64,000 nucleotides of DNA from PALSA-693 sp963781155 (GCA_963781155.1 CAWAEC010000006.1:620001-684000), one strand, 5' to 3'. Counted from the stretch's first letter, positions 9,410 through 19,085 are shown. A program made the numbers and translations. Notes: generated by a model not told the origin, from the letters alone.

Positions 9410-10204
9410 ATGGACTACTCATCATACGAGCATCTCAACGTCGCGAAGCACGACCGTGTCGTTACGGTGACCTTGAACCGGCCTGAGATCCGCAACGCCA
9501 TCGACGCCGGCCTACATGCGGAGCTCGGTCGGATTTTCATTGACCTCGACCGAGACGACGACTGTGACGTTGCCATTCTGACCGGAGCCGGCGGGTACTT
9601 TTGCGGAGGTGGCGACCTGAATTGGGTGTTGTCACTGCACGGGGACCCGGCCAAGAGCTCGGCTGCCATCCGCACCGATCGGCGCATACAGAACGCGATG
9701 CTGGACCTGGAGAAGCCGATCATCGCCAAGGTACGTGGTCCCGCCATCGGGCTGGGCTGCTCGCTGGCGCTGTTCTGCGATTTCGTGTATGCCACGCCTC
9801 AAGCCACCTTTGCCGATCCTCATGTATCCGTGGGTCTGGTCGCGGGGGACGGAGGGGCGGTGATCTGGCCGCAGCTGATCGGTTACGCGCGAGCGCGCCG
9901 CTATCTGCTGACCGGCGATCCCATTCGGGGAGCGGAGGCGGCCCGCATCGGTTTGATCACCGAGGCGGTCGAGGACGAGGACCTCGATCGAGAGGTAGCG
10001 GACTTGGCCGCCCGCCTGCGTGCGGGCGCGACGTACGCAATCAAATGGACCAAGTCCTCCATAAATGCCGGGTTGAAGGTGACGGCGAACGCCATCATCG
10101 ACCGGGCCGGCGCCCTGGAGAATATGAGTCAGATGACCAACGACAACAGGATCGGGCTGCAGGCGTTCCTTAGCAAGGAGCAGCCGAAGTTCACAGGCAG
10201 CTGA
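9410..10204 (+). CDS. Crotonase-fold enzyme (enoyl-CoA hydratase/isomerase family), hydratase glutamates absent
   Basis: 264 residues from the ATG at 9410. A GTG at 9395 is in frame, but GGAG at 9401-9404 sits just before the ATG and decides for it. The oxyanion segments are present (YFCGGGDLNW; GPAIGLGCSLALFCD). The two hydratase glutamates are replaced: GLGCSLA has Ser, and FADPHVSVGL has His. The reaction is thus probably not simple hydration; isomerisation, hydrolysis or ring chemistry are options for the superfamily. It lies 112 bp after the preceding crotonase. Confidence 0.83.
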   Translation: MDYSSYEHLNVAKHDRVVTVTLNRPEIRNAIDAGLHAELGRIFIDLDRDDDCDVAILTGAGGYFCGGGDLNWVLSLHGDPAKSSAAIRTDRRIQNAMLDLEKPIIAKVRGPAIGLGCSLALFCDFVYATPQATFADPHVSVGLVAGDGGAVIWPQLIGYARARRYLLTGDPIRGAEAARIGLITEAVEDEDLDREVADLAARLRAGATYAIKWTKSSINAGLKVTANAIIDRAGALENMSQMTNDNRIGLQAFLSKEQPKFTGS

Positions 10205-10523
10205 CGACCGGGAACCGTCACGACCCTGGACGTGGCGGTCAGGTGGTGATACCCGAGCGGACACGCCGTGGAGCCGCCGCTCGCGATCGGTAAGATCTTG
10301 GACAAGCAATGCACTGTTCAGGCAGTGCGGACCCGAGGGCTGGCGGGATTTTCGTTCCCGTTTCTGTCGCCAGTCCGCCGCCCCGACCGAACGGGATGAC
10401 GGGCGGCTCCGCACCGACTGGCAGTTGCAGCGCGCCTGACCGGTTGCCGACGGCCGCGCCGGAGCAGCCACGGTCACATATCATGCTGTTCTCTGTTCAG
10501 CCGAAGCAGCCGGAGGAGGAGTT

Positions 10524-10763
10524 ATGAGCGAACATGACGTGGCCACGCTCGCCGATCTTCTGCACGAGACCAGCGAGCATCACGGGGTGTTCGAGAGCAC
10601 CGCACCGCCGCACAACTGGTGGGACTGGTACGCCGCCTACATGGACGCCCGTGAGCACGGCGCCTCGCCCGACGAGGCTTCGCGTCAGGCCGGGGTCCGC
10701 ATGGAGAAGATCCTGTCCAAGGGCACGCCGGCCCCGCCCTCGAGTGATTCCTCTGGGGGTTAG
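10524..10763 (+). CDS. Small conserved hypothetical protein
   Basis: 79 residues preceded by an excellent GGAGGAGGAG ribosome binding site. The core HNWWDWYAAYMDAREHGASP is of a type I associate with short actinobacterial hypothetical proteins of about this size, but no function is known to me. It contains no membrane segment or Cys. Its neighbour on the right is convergent (22 bp apart). Confidence 0.6.
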   Translation: MSEHDVATLADLLHETSEHHGVFESTAPPHNWWDWYAAYMDAREHGASPDEASRQAGVRMEKILSKGTPAPPSSDSSGG

Positions 10764-10785
10764 GCCCGGGACCCTGTTTGGGTGC

Positions 10786-11640
10786 TCAGGCGACCACCTG
10801 GAAGATCGCGGAGGCCGACGTCACCAGGCGGTCGTCGTTGCCCTCATCGTGCAGCACCAGTCGCACCCCTACCTTTCCGTCCGGACCGGTAACCGCTTCG
10901 CCGTCGACGCGGAAGGGTCCGACCTTGCCCCGAGCCAGGAACATGACATGCCAGCTCTGCATCTGGAGCCGGTCGGTGCCGGCCACCTCCGAGGCCAGGC
11001 TGATCGCGGCCGTCTCGAGGACGACGTGCTGGGGACCGATGTGCAGCGCCGCATCCGGGGAAGCGAGCTCGACCGACAGCTCGGGCAACACCCAATGACC
11101 ATCGTCGCGGCGGAAAGCCCCGAACGCCTGCCAGAGGGGCGGCAAGTCGGGCGAGTCGACGATCTCGAGCTTGTCCTCGGGCATCCTGTCGAGGCCCTCA
11201 GGTACGGTGCCGATGCGGACGCCCTGACCCTCGGTGAATGCAATGACCCGTTCCGGGTTGTCCGCGTCCACGATCTTGGAGCGTGAGTAGCCCATGCGGC
11301 TGCCGGAATGCAACACCTCGGACTCGACGACCTCGATGCGCTGAACATCGGGGGCGGGATCCACGATTTGGCACGAGTGAATCACCGGATTCGGTACGGT
11401 CACAATGTCCGCTCCCACGTCGCCTTCGGGCGAGCTGATGGACAGTGGCGCTACCAGTAGGCCCCCCGCCGCGTTGCGCATGTCGCGGCGAAGCGTGACC
11501 GTGTTGTCTTCAGGACCGGCATTCATGGAACTGTGGTTCCGGCCGATGTAGCGGTAGCTCAGCAACCCCGTCCAGCGGCGTTGAAGCTCGGCCGCGTAGG
11601 CGGCGGGGTCGTTCCTCAGCTCTCGGATGTCGCGCAGCAC
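10786..11640 (-). CDS. Probable hotdog-fold acyl-CoA thioesterase-like protein
   Basis: 284 residues, GTG start at 11640. The sequence has two halves that look like hotdog domains (first around NTVTLRRDMRNAAGGLLVAP, second around HWVLPELSVELASPDAALHI), resembling actinobacterial double-hotdog thioesterase-like proteins. No catalytic residue can be named with certainty. A 20-codon open frame with a better ribosome binding site precedes it in the same frame (see 11644-11706), so the gene may originally have started there. It is divergent from the TetR gene at 12098. Confidence 0.55.
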   Translation of the reverse strand: MLRDIRELRNDPAAYAAELQRRWTGLLSYRYIGRNHSSMNAGPEDNTVTLRRDMRNAAGGLLVAPLSISSPEGDVGADIVTVPNPVIHSCQIVDPAPDVQRIEVVESEVLHSGSRMGYSRSKIVDADNPERVIAFTEGQGVRIGTVPEGLDRMPEDKLEIVDSPDLPPLWQAFGAFRRDDGHWVLPELSVELASPDAALHIGPQHVVLETAAISLASEVAGTDRLQMQSWHVMFLARGKVGPFRVDGEAVTGPDGKVGVRLVLHDEGNDDRLVTSASAIFQVVA

Positions 11641-11643
11641 GGC

Positions 11644-11706
11644 CTATGCCTCGAGGGGCAGGTGGGGTCGCCCGACCCCGTCGGAAGTTGGTACGACAGA
11701 TACCAT
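11644..11706 (-). CDS. 20-residue upstream ORF or interrupted gene start
   Basis: ATG at 11706 is preceded by GGGAGGA (11711-11717 on the minus strand), the best ribosome binding site in this gap. The frame encodes MVSVVPTSDGVGRPHLPLEA and ends in TAG at 11644-11646, three bases before the GTG of the thioesterase-like gene and in the same frame. It is either a translated leader that couples to the downstream gene, or the true N-terminus of that gene cut off by a CAG-to-TAG-like nonsense change. Confidence 0.4.
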   Translation of the reverse strand: MVSVVPTSDGVGRPHLPLEA

Positions 11707-12097
11707 TGGTTCCTCCCTTTCCGATGCAGCTATGACGAAAATGACGCTCACCTGACGCTACTCCTCAGCGATCCGCCGGCGCGTACACGTGCCTGGCTCT
11801 CGCCAATCCGGACCCGTGCCGAGCGCGGGAGGAGAATCCAGCCAGTCGATCCCTACCGATGTCCGTGATCTGTGCACGTCTTGCCCCTCAGGAGCAGCTG
11901 CCTCGACTGCGCCATTGCCACAGGTCTGTGTGGACCCTGTCCAGTAGCGGAAACCTTAAGGCATCGACCCTAGAACTACCCTCCGACCCCGGCCTCCGCA
12001 CCGCGGATTCACGCCTTGCTCTTAACAGTTCCAACTAGAGTCTGCCGTACCGTATGTCCGACTGCCGTGGCGCGCCGCTACTTCTGATGGTCATCCG
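11707..12097. other. Divergent intergenic region
   Basis: About 390 bp between the thioesterase-like gene and the TetR gene. A direct TetR operator should lie here, but I could not single out one clear palindrome. No other gene is visible. Confidence 0.35.
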
Positions 12098-12865
12098 ATG
12101 ACCGATCCCGCTGTCCCCAGGTCCACCAGGCGGCGTCCACCGGCCCCGGCGCCGAAACAGCTCCCTCGGGCCAGCAACTCGCTTGGGACGGCGACTCGTG
12201 AACGTATTATTCTCGCGGCGGAGCGTCTTTTTGCCGAGCGTGGTATCGCCTCGGTATCGTTGCGAGAGGTGGCGGAAGCGGCCGGGCAACGCAACAACGC
12301 GGTTATTCAGTACCATTTCGGTGATCGCGAAGGCCTGCTGACCGCCACCATCCGGCATCGGGCTGCGGCCACGGCCCAGATTCGCGTACGGATGCTCGCA
12401 GACATGTTGTCGCAAGGCCGCGAGCCGGACGTCACCGACCTGGTTGCTGCCATCGTCGTACCGTCGGCTTCGCAGCTGGTCCCGGACAACCACTACCTGG
12501 GACTCCAGGCTCGCTACGTTGTCGAACGCGGTCCGTTCCACATCGGCTTCGGAACTCCGCATCTGCTCGCGGATGAGCCGGAGGGGACCTGGTATTTCCT
12601 TCGGGAAGCCCTGCGACGTAAACTCGACCATCTGCCTGAGTTCCTCTTCGATGCCCGATGGGACGTCGCGGTCAACACGAGCATCCTGACCCTGGCCGGC
12701 TACCAGATGGCCATGGCGAGAAGGGCACTCGCGGCACCGCTGGACATCCTCGTATCGGACTTGATCGGAGTGCTGACCGGCGCCCTTACTGCAGAACTAA
12801 GGGAAAGTCCTTCTTCTGTGGCCCAGGGCACCCCCGGTAAGGCCCGCCCGGCTCGCTCCGGCTGA
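12098..12865 (+). CDS. TetR/AcrR family transcriptional regulator
   Basis: 255 residues. After a Pro/Arg-rich leader of about 30 residues, the TetR helix-turn-helix is clear: ERIILAAERLFAERGIASVS then LREVAEAAGQRNNAVIQYHF. The C-terminal ligand domain is not assigned. It precedes the second DUF35-thiolase pair on the same strand and is divergent from the thioesterase-like gene, so it may control one or both; ligands of such regulators in degradation clusters are often CoA thioesters. Confidence 0.88.
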   Translation: MTDPAVPRSTRRRPPAPAPKQLPRASNSLGTATRERIILAAERLFAERGIASVSLREVAEAAGQRNNAVIQYHFGDREGLLTATIRHRAAATAQIRVRMLADMLSQGREPDVTDLVAAIVVPSASQLVPDNHYLGLQARYVVERGPFHIGFGTPHLLADEPEGTWYFLREALRRKLDHLPEFLFDARWDVAVNTSILTLAGYQMAMARRALAAPLDILVSDLIGVLTGALTAELRESPSSVAQGTPGKARPARSG

Positions 12866-12965
12866 GGGGCGACGCCTGCACTTTGCAGCTATACTGCTTA
12901 GCGTTGAGAAGCGACGGCGAGAGCACGGCGTGAGCACGGTGCCCGGCCAGCAGGGAGGAGTCGGG

Positions 12966-13361
12966 GTGGCAGAGCAGGTGCCCTTGGTCAACTATCTGGT
13001 CCTCGGTGACGATCCGCACCTGGTGGCTCAGGAGTGCGTGTCGTGCCGTGCCCGCTATTTTGGTCGGCGCACGGCCTGCGCCGGCTGCTCGGGCAGCGAG
13101 TTTCGCGAGCAACGAGTCGCCAACGAGGGGATCCTGCGGACGTTCACGATCGTGGCCCGGTCGGCGCCGGGCATCCGGGTGCCATTCGTTGCCGGCGTGA
13201 TCGACTGCGACGGAACCCCCGTTCGAGCGAATGTGATCAATACTGAGGCCCGGCCGGAATCGGTTGTTCTGGGCATGAAGGTCCGGCTGGCGACGTATAC
13301 GTACGGCACTGACGAACACGGCGTGGAGGCCGTGGCGTTCGGTTATGAGCCGGTCAGCTAG
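12966..13361 (+). CDS. DUF35 Zn-ribbon/OB-fold protein
   Basis: 131 residues from the GTG at 12966, chosen because GGAGGAG (12954-12960) precedes it; an in-frame GTG at 12930 would add 12 residues. The zinc ribbon is CVSCRARYFGRRTACAGC (four Cys), followed by an OB-fold domain. It pairs with the thiolase gene 35 bp downstream. In such pairs the DUF35 chain binds the acyl-CoA or stabilises the thiolase. Confidence 0.83.
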   Translation: MAEQVPLVNYLVLGDDPHLVAQECVSCRARYFGRRTACAGCSGSEFREQRVANEGILRTFTIVARSAPGIRVPFVAGVIDCDGTPVRANVINTEARPESVVLGMKVRLATYTYGTDEHGVEAVAFGYEPVS

Positions 13362-13396
13362 AGCAGGTTCTTCGAAGACGCGAGCAGGAGGTCGCA

Positions 13397-14590
13397 ATGG
13401 GTGAAGGCGTCTGGGTCCTTGGGGTCCACATGACGAGGTTCGGCAAGCATCCTGACAAGGACAACGTCGATCTGGCGGCGGAGGCCAGCGTGGCCGCCCT
13501 GGCGGACGCGGGCGTGACAATGAAAGAGATCGGAGTTATCGGCGCGGGCAACCTGCGAGGCGGGGGCGGGTTGGGCCAAGGCTTGCAGAAGCAGATCGGG
13601 CAGACCGGTATCCCCGTGTATAACGTCGCGAACGCCTGCGCGACCGGGGCGACGGCGCTCCGCGTCGGTGTCATGGCGATCAAGGCGGGGGAGGTCGACT
13701 ATGGCCTGGCCGTCGGGGTGGAGAAGATGGCCGGGTCCGGCCTTCATGTGTTCGGCAGCAGCTATGACACCAGCACCTGGACCCCACAGGGGCGGGCCGG
13801 CGCGGTCGCTTCCCTGGAAGGTACCGTCGGTACAGACACGATGCCGGGCGTCTTTGCGCAGATTGGAATGGAGTACGCGTACAAACACGGCGGGGCGGAC
13901 TTCGAACTGTTTGCGCGGATCAGTGAAAAGAATCATGCCCATTCCACACTCAATCCTCTGGCCACTTACCAGAAGCGGCTGACGCTCGACGAAATAATGA
14001 ATGATGTGATGGTGGCCTACCCGAATACCCGACCCATGTGCTCGGCGAACTGTGACGGGGCCGCCGCGGCGGTGCTGGTGAGCGACTCGAAGCTGAAGAC
14101 GCTGTCGGCGGAGCAGCGCCGGCGGGCCGTGAAGATTTCTGCGTCGGTGTTGACCACCGACCCCTGGGAGGAGGCATGCCAGGTCTTGCCGGACGTCAAC
14201 ACGCTGACCCGCAACGCAGCCCGTCAGGCTTACGACGCCGCAGGGATCGGGCCTGAGGACCTCGACCTGGTCGAGCTGCACGACTGCTTTGCCACGGCGG
14301 AGTTGGTGCACTACGAGAACCTCATGCTCTGCGAAGAAGGCGGCGCAGTCGACCTCTTCGAGAGCGGCGCCACCTGGCGGGACGGGACCACTCCCGTCAA
14401 CGTGTCGGGCGGGCTCGAGTCCAAGGGCCATCCCATCGCGGCCACTGGGGTTGCCAACATTTGGGAGATCTGCACCCACCTCCGGGGCGAGGCCGGGCCG
14501 CGGCAGATCGAGGGAGCTAGAGTGGGTATGGCGCACGTGATCGGGCTTGGCAACGCCTGTGGCTTGCACATCCTCGAAAAGGCGGCCTGA
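13397..14590 (+). CDS. Thiolase family protein (SCP2/lipid-transfer type) with intact active site
   Basis: 397 residues. The nucleophilic Cys is in NVANACATGATAL (near residue 81) and the C-terminal motif GLGNACGLHIL supplies the second Cys, with His residues in LHDCFA and GHPIAATG. These are the residues for a Claisen thiolysis, in contrast to the Cys-less homologue at 6949. It would release acetyl- or propionyl-CoA from a 3-oxoacyl-CoA. It lies directly after its DUF35 partner. Confidence 0.88.
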   Translation: MGEGVWVLGVHMTRFGKHPDKDNVDLAAEASVAALADAGVTMKEIGVIGAGNLRGGGGLGQGLQKQIGQTGIPVYNVANACATGATALRVGVMAIKAGEVDYGLAVGVEKMAGSGLHVFGSSYDTSTWTPQGRAGAVASLEGTVGTDTMPGVFAQIGMEYAYKHGGADFELFARISEKNHAHSTLNPLATYQKRLTLDEIMNDVMVAYPNTRPMCSANCDGAAAAVLVSDSKLKTLSAEQRRRAVKISASVLTTDPWEEACQVLPDVNTLTRNAARQAYDAAGIGPEDLDLVELHDCFATAELVHYENLMLCEEGGAVDLFESGATWRDGTTPVNVSGGLESKGHPIAATGVANIWEICTHLRGEAGPRQIEGARVGMAHVIGLGNACGLHILEKAA

Positions 14591-14659
14591 GCATCTGATG
14601 TCTCCGGCCGCCCGGCCACCAGCGTGAGCTCAAGGCTGGGCATCGAAAGCAGAGGAGAC

Positions 14660-15484
14660 ATGACGATGACATACGAGTTCGAAACCGTCGTTGGCAGCCT
14701 GGAAGGCGGAGTTCTGGATCTGGTTCTGAGTCGTCCAGGTCAGCGCAACGCCATCTCCCACAAGATGATGGCTGAGTTCGATGAGGCGCTCGACCAGGCC
14801 GAGCTCGACGACGAAGTTTTGTCCGTAATGCTCCGCGGAGAGGGGCCGGTGTTCTCGGCTGGGCACGACCTCAAGGACCAGGCAGTCAAGAGTTTCCCGG
14901 ACCTGCTCTTCCCTCTAGCGTCGCCGTCGGTGGCGCCGGCTTTGCCGCGCGCCTGGTACTTCCGCAAGCCGCTGATCGCCGGCGTCCATGGGTACGTCGG
15001 GCCCTACGCCCTGGCGCTGTTGAGCTTCTGCGACTTCATCATCGCCGTGGAAGGGACAAAGTTCAGCTGCGAGGTTTTTCGGTCGACCGCCCCAGAGATG
15101 CCATGGTTGGCTCTCTATCAGCAGCTCCCGATGCGGGCGATAAAGAAGTTGTTCCTGCTGGGGGGATGGTTGGATGCCGACGAGGCCTTGCAGTTCCAAC
15201 TGGTCCAGCGAGTCGTACCAGAGGACCAGGTGCGGGAGGAGACGGAACGATGGGCGAAGCAGGCCGCGTTGGTTCCGACGGAGATCTATGGGCACAGCAA
15301 GGAGACCATCCATCGCACCTATGAGGTGATGGGTCTTGCCCTGGCACCTACGGTACTGAAGCGTTGGGGGCCGCCGCGGCCGCCGAACAGCAGTACCTTT
15401 ACGCGGACGATGCAGGAGAAGGGGTTGAAGGAAGCCGTACGCGAGCGCGACGCCAAAGTCGATCCGGACATCTCGCGCGTGTGA
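14660..15484 (+). CDS. Crotonase-fold enzyme (enoyl-CoA hydratase/isomerase family)
   Basis: 274 residues from the ATG at 14660, selected because GAGGA at 14653-14657 precedes it; an upstream GTG at 14624 is in frame. The first oxyanion region is VFSAGHDLKD; the second, GYVGPYALALLSFCD, lacks the first hydratase Glu, while FSCEVFRSTAPEMPW keeps a Glu near the second. The reaction is uncertain. The gene follows the thiolase by 69 bp and is part of the same degradation region. Confidence 0.82.
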   Translation: MTMTYEFETVVGSLEGGVLDLVLSRPGQRNAISHKMMAEFDEALDQAELDDEVLSVMLRGEGPVFSAGHDLKDQAVKSFPDLLFPLASPSVAPALPRAWYFRKPLIAGVHGYVGPYALALLSFCDFIIAVEGTKFSCEVFRSTAPEMPWLALYQQLPMRAIKKLFLLGGWLDADEALQFQLVQRVVPEDQVREETERWAKQAALVPTEIYGHSKETIHRTYEVMGLALAPTVLKRWGPPRPPNSSTFTRTMQEKGLKEAVRERDAKVDPDISRV

Positions 15485-15490
15485 AAGCGC

Positions 15491-17608
15491 TCAGGCTGGG
15501 GACCGCAGGACGCAGCTGATATCGACCGCGACCAATCCGTCCGGTCCGACAATGATCGGGTTGAGGTCTATTGCTTCCAGCCAACCTGCGGTGGCCGTCG
15601 CCAGCCCGCTGATGCCAAGGAGAAGGTCGGTGATCTTGGCGACGTGCCAGGGTTGGCCACCTCGGAAGCCGTCCAGGATTTCCCAAGCGCGTAGCTCACG
15701 GATCATCTCGTCGGCGTCAACCGGCTGGAGCGGCGCCACCCGGCAACTGACATCTCCCAGCGCCTCCGTAAACACTCCTCCCAGGCCCACAAGGACGATC
15801 GGACCAAATCCAGAGGTCGTATAGGCGCCCACGATCAACTCGCCTCGCCCGTGTACCTCCGGTTGGATGACTAGGTCCTGGGACAGGGAATGCCGGGCTG
15901 CCACGCCGACAAGCCGGGCCGCAATCGAAGGTATGTCGGCGGGCTGAACGCCGGTCGCCACCGCACCGATCTCGGTGCGGTGGAGTGCGTTGGCTACCTT
16001 CACGACATAGTGTTCCGCCGTTGGCAGCGCTTGCACCGCAACTGACAGGTCATCTTCCGGTCCGACTTCGACGAATGGGGCCACCGGAAGGCCAGAGGCC
16101 ATGGCCAGACGGGCCGCATCCCCGAAGCGCAGCATCGCGACATCTCCGTCGCAGACCGGGTCCAGGTTGCCGGGTCGGGGCATCGGCGCAGGCGCTTCCG
16201 GTTGGGGCCGGGCGCGTTCATCGCTGAAACGCTCCATGGCCTTCAGGCTTCGGGTCGTCGGTACGAGTCCTCGCCCGATCGCTACGCCGCAGTCAAGAAG
16301 CTCCTCAACCCAATCGCCGATCGAACCGCTGGCGGCGGAGACCAGAATGAAACGCTTCGAGGACGCCTGTACGGCTCTGCGAAGGGGACCGATAACCGGA
16401 AAGTTGAACTGTTCTTGTGACGGACCGAGCCCGCTGCTGACAACCACCACGGTGTCATATTGCGGAGAGGCGAGATAGCGTTCGAGGATGCCTTCGAAAT
16501 CGTGCTCGTTGTATTTCAGGCCGGTGATGTCGAACGGATTTCCCACCGCATTCGTGGGCACAATCCCGTGCGTCCACCTGGCCAGGGCATCGTCGACATC
16601 GAGCGCTATGCCAACATCGTCGAACGCGTCGCTCACCAGGGCTGCGTTCCCACCCGAGGCGCAAAGAACGCCGATGGCCCGCGCATCGCGCCATTGATCC
16701 GGGGGTAGACCGGAGAACAGGTGCGCAATATCCAGGAGATCATCGATATCGCGGGCAATCAGCACGCCGGCTTGGCGAAAGGCGGCGTAGTAGTCGCGGG
16801 CATCGCCCATCATGGCGGCGGTGTGCGAGGCACCAACCCGCTTGCCGCGCTCGGACCGTCCCAGCTTTAAGGCGACCAGCGGCTTGCCGGCAGCTCTCGC
16901 CCTGTAGGCCGCCGCCATGAATTCCCGAGGCCGCCGTATTTCCTCAATAATCATCAGGACGATGCCGACTGCTGGGTCGTCGGTGAGCGTCTCCAGGTAG
17001 TCAACCAGGTCGGTGGCGGCTTCGTTGCCCGCCGAGATCAGGTAGCTCCACCCCAAAAAGCGTTCCGCGCCCGCCATCAGGGCCGCGGTGAGCAGACCCC
17101 CACTGTGCGAGATCAGGGCCACCCGCCCCGGTCGCGCATTCTCCCAGCGGCCGGCCAGACTCTTGCCCGCGGCGATGTTCAAGATGCCGCTGCAATTGGG
17201 TCCGCAAATCGCCATGTCGTGGGCCTTGGCGATGCCTGTAATCGCCGCCTGACGCTGGCTTCCGGCTTCATCCGTCTCGGCGAAGCCGGCCGCAGTGATG
17301 ATTGCCGAGCGGGCGCCGGAGCGGGCCGCATCCTCCACGACCGCAGCCGTCAGGTCTGCGTTGACCAGGGAGATGACGGCGTCCATGGGCTCCGGTACGG
17401 CCTCCAGGGAGCGGTATACGGGCCGCCCGAAAAGGTCGTCGCGGTTGGGGTTGACGAGATAGACCCGTACGTTCGCCTCTTCGTTCCTCTCGACGGCCAG
17501 CTTGAGCATCGGGCGGTCCGACGCGCCGACGATGGCCACGGAGCCAGGGTTGAGCATGCAGGCAACCGAGGATCGCCGGTTGGCTGCCGTCGACGTTCCC
17601 CCGGTCAT
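15491..17608 (-). CDS. NDP-forming acyl-CoA synthetase (acetate-CoA ligase-like, alpha-beta fusion)
   Basis: 705 residues. A CoA-binding Rossmann domain opens the protein (GSVAIVGASDRPM), followed by succinyl-CoA-ligase-like domains (ICGPNCSGILN; ALISHSGGLLTAA) with the conserved KLGRSERGKRVGASHTAAM region, and a C-terminal ATP-grasp domain (from about residue 480; VGLGGVFTEALGDVSCRVAP). The His in ASHT is the likely phosphorylated residue in this family. It would activate a carboxylic acid with CoA using ATP or GTP. It is convergent with the crotonase gene, 6 bp apart, and divergent from the amidohydrolase at 17925. Substrate unknown. Confidence 0.85.
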   Translation of the reverse strand: MTGGTSTAANRRSSVACMLNPGSVAIVGASDRPMLKLAVERNEEANVRVYLVNPNRDDLFGRPVYRSLEAVPEPMDAVISLVNADLTAAVVEDAARSGARSAIITAAGFAETDEAGSQRQAAITGIAKAHDMAICGPNCSGILNIAAGKSLAGRWENARPGRVALISHSGGLLTAALMAGAERFLGWSYLISAGNEAATDLVDYLETLTDDPAVGIVLMIIEEIRRPREFMAAAYRARAAGKPLVALKLGRSERGKRVGASHTAAMMGDARDYYAAFRQAGVLIARDIDDLLDIAHLFSGLPPDQWRDARAIGVLCASGGNAALVSDAFDDVGIALDVDDALARWTHGIVPTNAVGNPFDITGLKYNEHDFEGILERYLASPQYDTVVVVSSGLGPSQEQFNFPVIGPLRRAVQASSKRFILVSAASGSIGDWVEELLDCGVAIGRGLVPTTRSLKAMERFSDERARPQPEAPAPMPRPGNLDPVCDGDVAMLRFGDAARLAMASGLPVAPFVEVGPEDDLSVAVQALPTAEHYVVKVANALHRTEIGAVATGVQPADIPSIAARLVGVAARHSLSQDLVIQPEVHGRGELIVGAYTTSGFGPIVLVGLGGVFTEALGDVSCRVAPLQPVDADEMIRELRAWEILDGFRGGQPWHVAKITDLLLGISGLATATAGWLEAIDLNPIIVGPDGLVAVDISCVLRSPA

Positions 17609-17924
17609 CTCAACCGCTCGTCCGTCGGCGCACGCTAAAGTTCGTGGGGCATTCAGGCGCGCTCATTAGAAGTTCGAGAAAGATCGACGTTTGTGTGACG
17701 ATTCCTCTCACAATATCGGGTCGCCCGTCGCCGAACGCAAACTGCGCTCATCAGCCCCTGACGCCATCGCGCCGGGTTGCTCCGTTTTCCCCTCGTCGGC
17801 CCGGGGTCTGCAGAGGGAAAACTTGGCCGCCTGAGTAGGCGTTCTAATGCTCGTGCCTGAACTTTGTGCTACGGTGAGGCCGTACGTTAGCCATGCATCC
17901 GGCGCCGCAGGGGAGGACGGACTG
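17609..17924. other. Divergent promoter region
   Basis: About 316 bp between the acyl-CoA synthetase and the amidohydrolase, which point away from each other. A ribosome binding site GGAGGA (17912-17917) serves the gene at 17925. I see no gene and no operator I would defend. Confidence 0.4.
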
Positions 17925-19085
17925 ATGACGACGACCGCTTCGACACACACTCCAGCAGGCGGCGGGCTGACCGGCACGCGCTGCATCGACGCTGACGGGC
18001 ACGTGGTTGAGACCAGGCTTGGCGACGACGGGCTCGGTGATGGCCGGGGTGTGGAGGCCTACCTGGAGCCGCGCTACCGGGACACGCCGCTCCCGTACCG
18101 GCCGCTCTCCTTCGGGGGCATCGAGCAGAGCATGATCCCGCCTGGATGGGGCAACTCGACGTGGGATCCGTCCACGGTCAATCGATTGGCTTTGCCGGGG
18201 GGGCACGAAGGCGGAGCGCGTCTGACCGACATGGACGCAGAAGGCATCGACGTGGCCGTCCTGTTTCCGACCTTCCTGCTGCGTTTCGATCCGAACGTGT
18301 CCCGGTTCCGGGCCCTCCATCATGCCTACAACAGCTGGCTCTACGACTACTGCAGCGCCGATCGATCGCGGCTGATCGGAGTGGGTCTGGTGCCTTTAAC
18401 CGATATCGATGCCGCCGTAGCGGAGATGGAGCGCTGCGTCCAGGATCTTGGCTTCAAGGCGGTCATGGTTCGGCCCTGTCCGTACATCGGTGACCGCAAA
18501 CTCAATCATGCCGACTACGACCCGTTCTGGGATGCGGCACAGGAGCTGGGCTGCCCGATCGGGATTCATCCGTTCTCTTTTAACGACATGCCCAATGTGG
18601 TCAGCATGATGAAGCTGGACGAGGACAGCCTGTTCCTTCCCAGCGAGGGACTCACGCTCCGGCAAGGACTCGGCAACTCCATCGACTTGATGGTGGCGCT
18701 GGGCTGGTTCGTGGCCGGCGGGATCTGTGAGCGTTTCCCGCGGCTCAAGGTGGCCTTCCTGGAGGGGTCCGGAGGCTGGATCTGCACCATGCTGGAGCGA
18801 TTTGACCACCACCTCAAGGTGTTCGGAAGCCGCTATCAAAAGGAGCTGCCCTCCGACCTCTTCCGGCGCCAATGCTGGATCAGTTTCGATCCCGATGAGG
18901 TAGCCATGGCTTTTACCGCCGAGCACCTGGGTGACGACCGCATCATCTGGGCTTCCGACTACCCGCATCCTGACGCCAAGATTCCGGGCGTGGTCGCGGA
19001 ACTCCAGGAGGCCACAGCAGGGCTCAGTGAGGAGACCCGGCGTCGCATTGTCGGCGAGAACGCCGCGGAGCTGTACGCGTTGTGA
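17925..19085 (+). CDS. Amidohydrolase-2 family metal-dependent hydrolase/decarboxylase
   Basis: 386 residues; ATG at 17925 after GGAGGA. The family metal motif appears as IDADGHVVE, followed by MDAEGIDVAVLFPT, the metal His in IGIHPF, and the Asp in WASDYPHPD. These are marks of the ACMSD-like amidohydrolase-2 group, which hydrolyses or decarboxylates ring-cleavage and related carboxylates. Homologous genes follow at 19149 and 21293, forming a set that suggests several steps on related substrates. Confidence 0.85.
   Translation: MTTTASTHTPAGGGLTGTRCIDADGHVVETRLGDDGLGDGRGVEAYLEPRYRDTPLPYRPLSFGGIEQSMIPPGWGNSTWDPSTVNRLALPGGHEGGARLTDMDAEGIDVAVLFPTFLLRFDPNVSRFRALHHAYNSWLYDYCSADRSRLIGVGLVPLTDIDAAVAEMERCVQDLGFKAVMVRPCPYIGDRKLNHADYDPFWDAAQELGCPIGIHPFSFNDMPNVVSMMKLDEDSLFLPSEGLTLRQGLGNSIDLMVALGWFVAGGICERFPRLKVAFLEGSGGWICTMLERFDHHLKVFGSRYQKELPSDLFRRQCWISFDPDEVAMAFTAEHLGDDRIIWASDYPHPDAKIPGVVAELQEATAGLSEETRRRIVGENAAELYAL

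Noticed and set aside
13358..14569. 403-codon minus-strand frame
   Set aside because: Mirror of the thiolase gene; the thiolase has catalytic motifs and a proper context.
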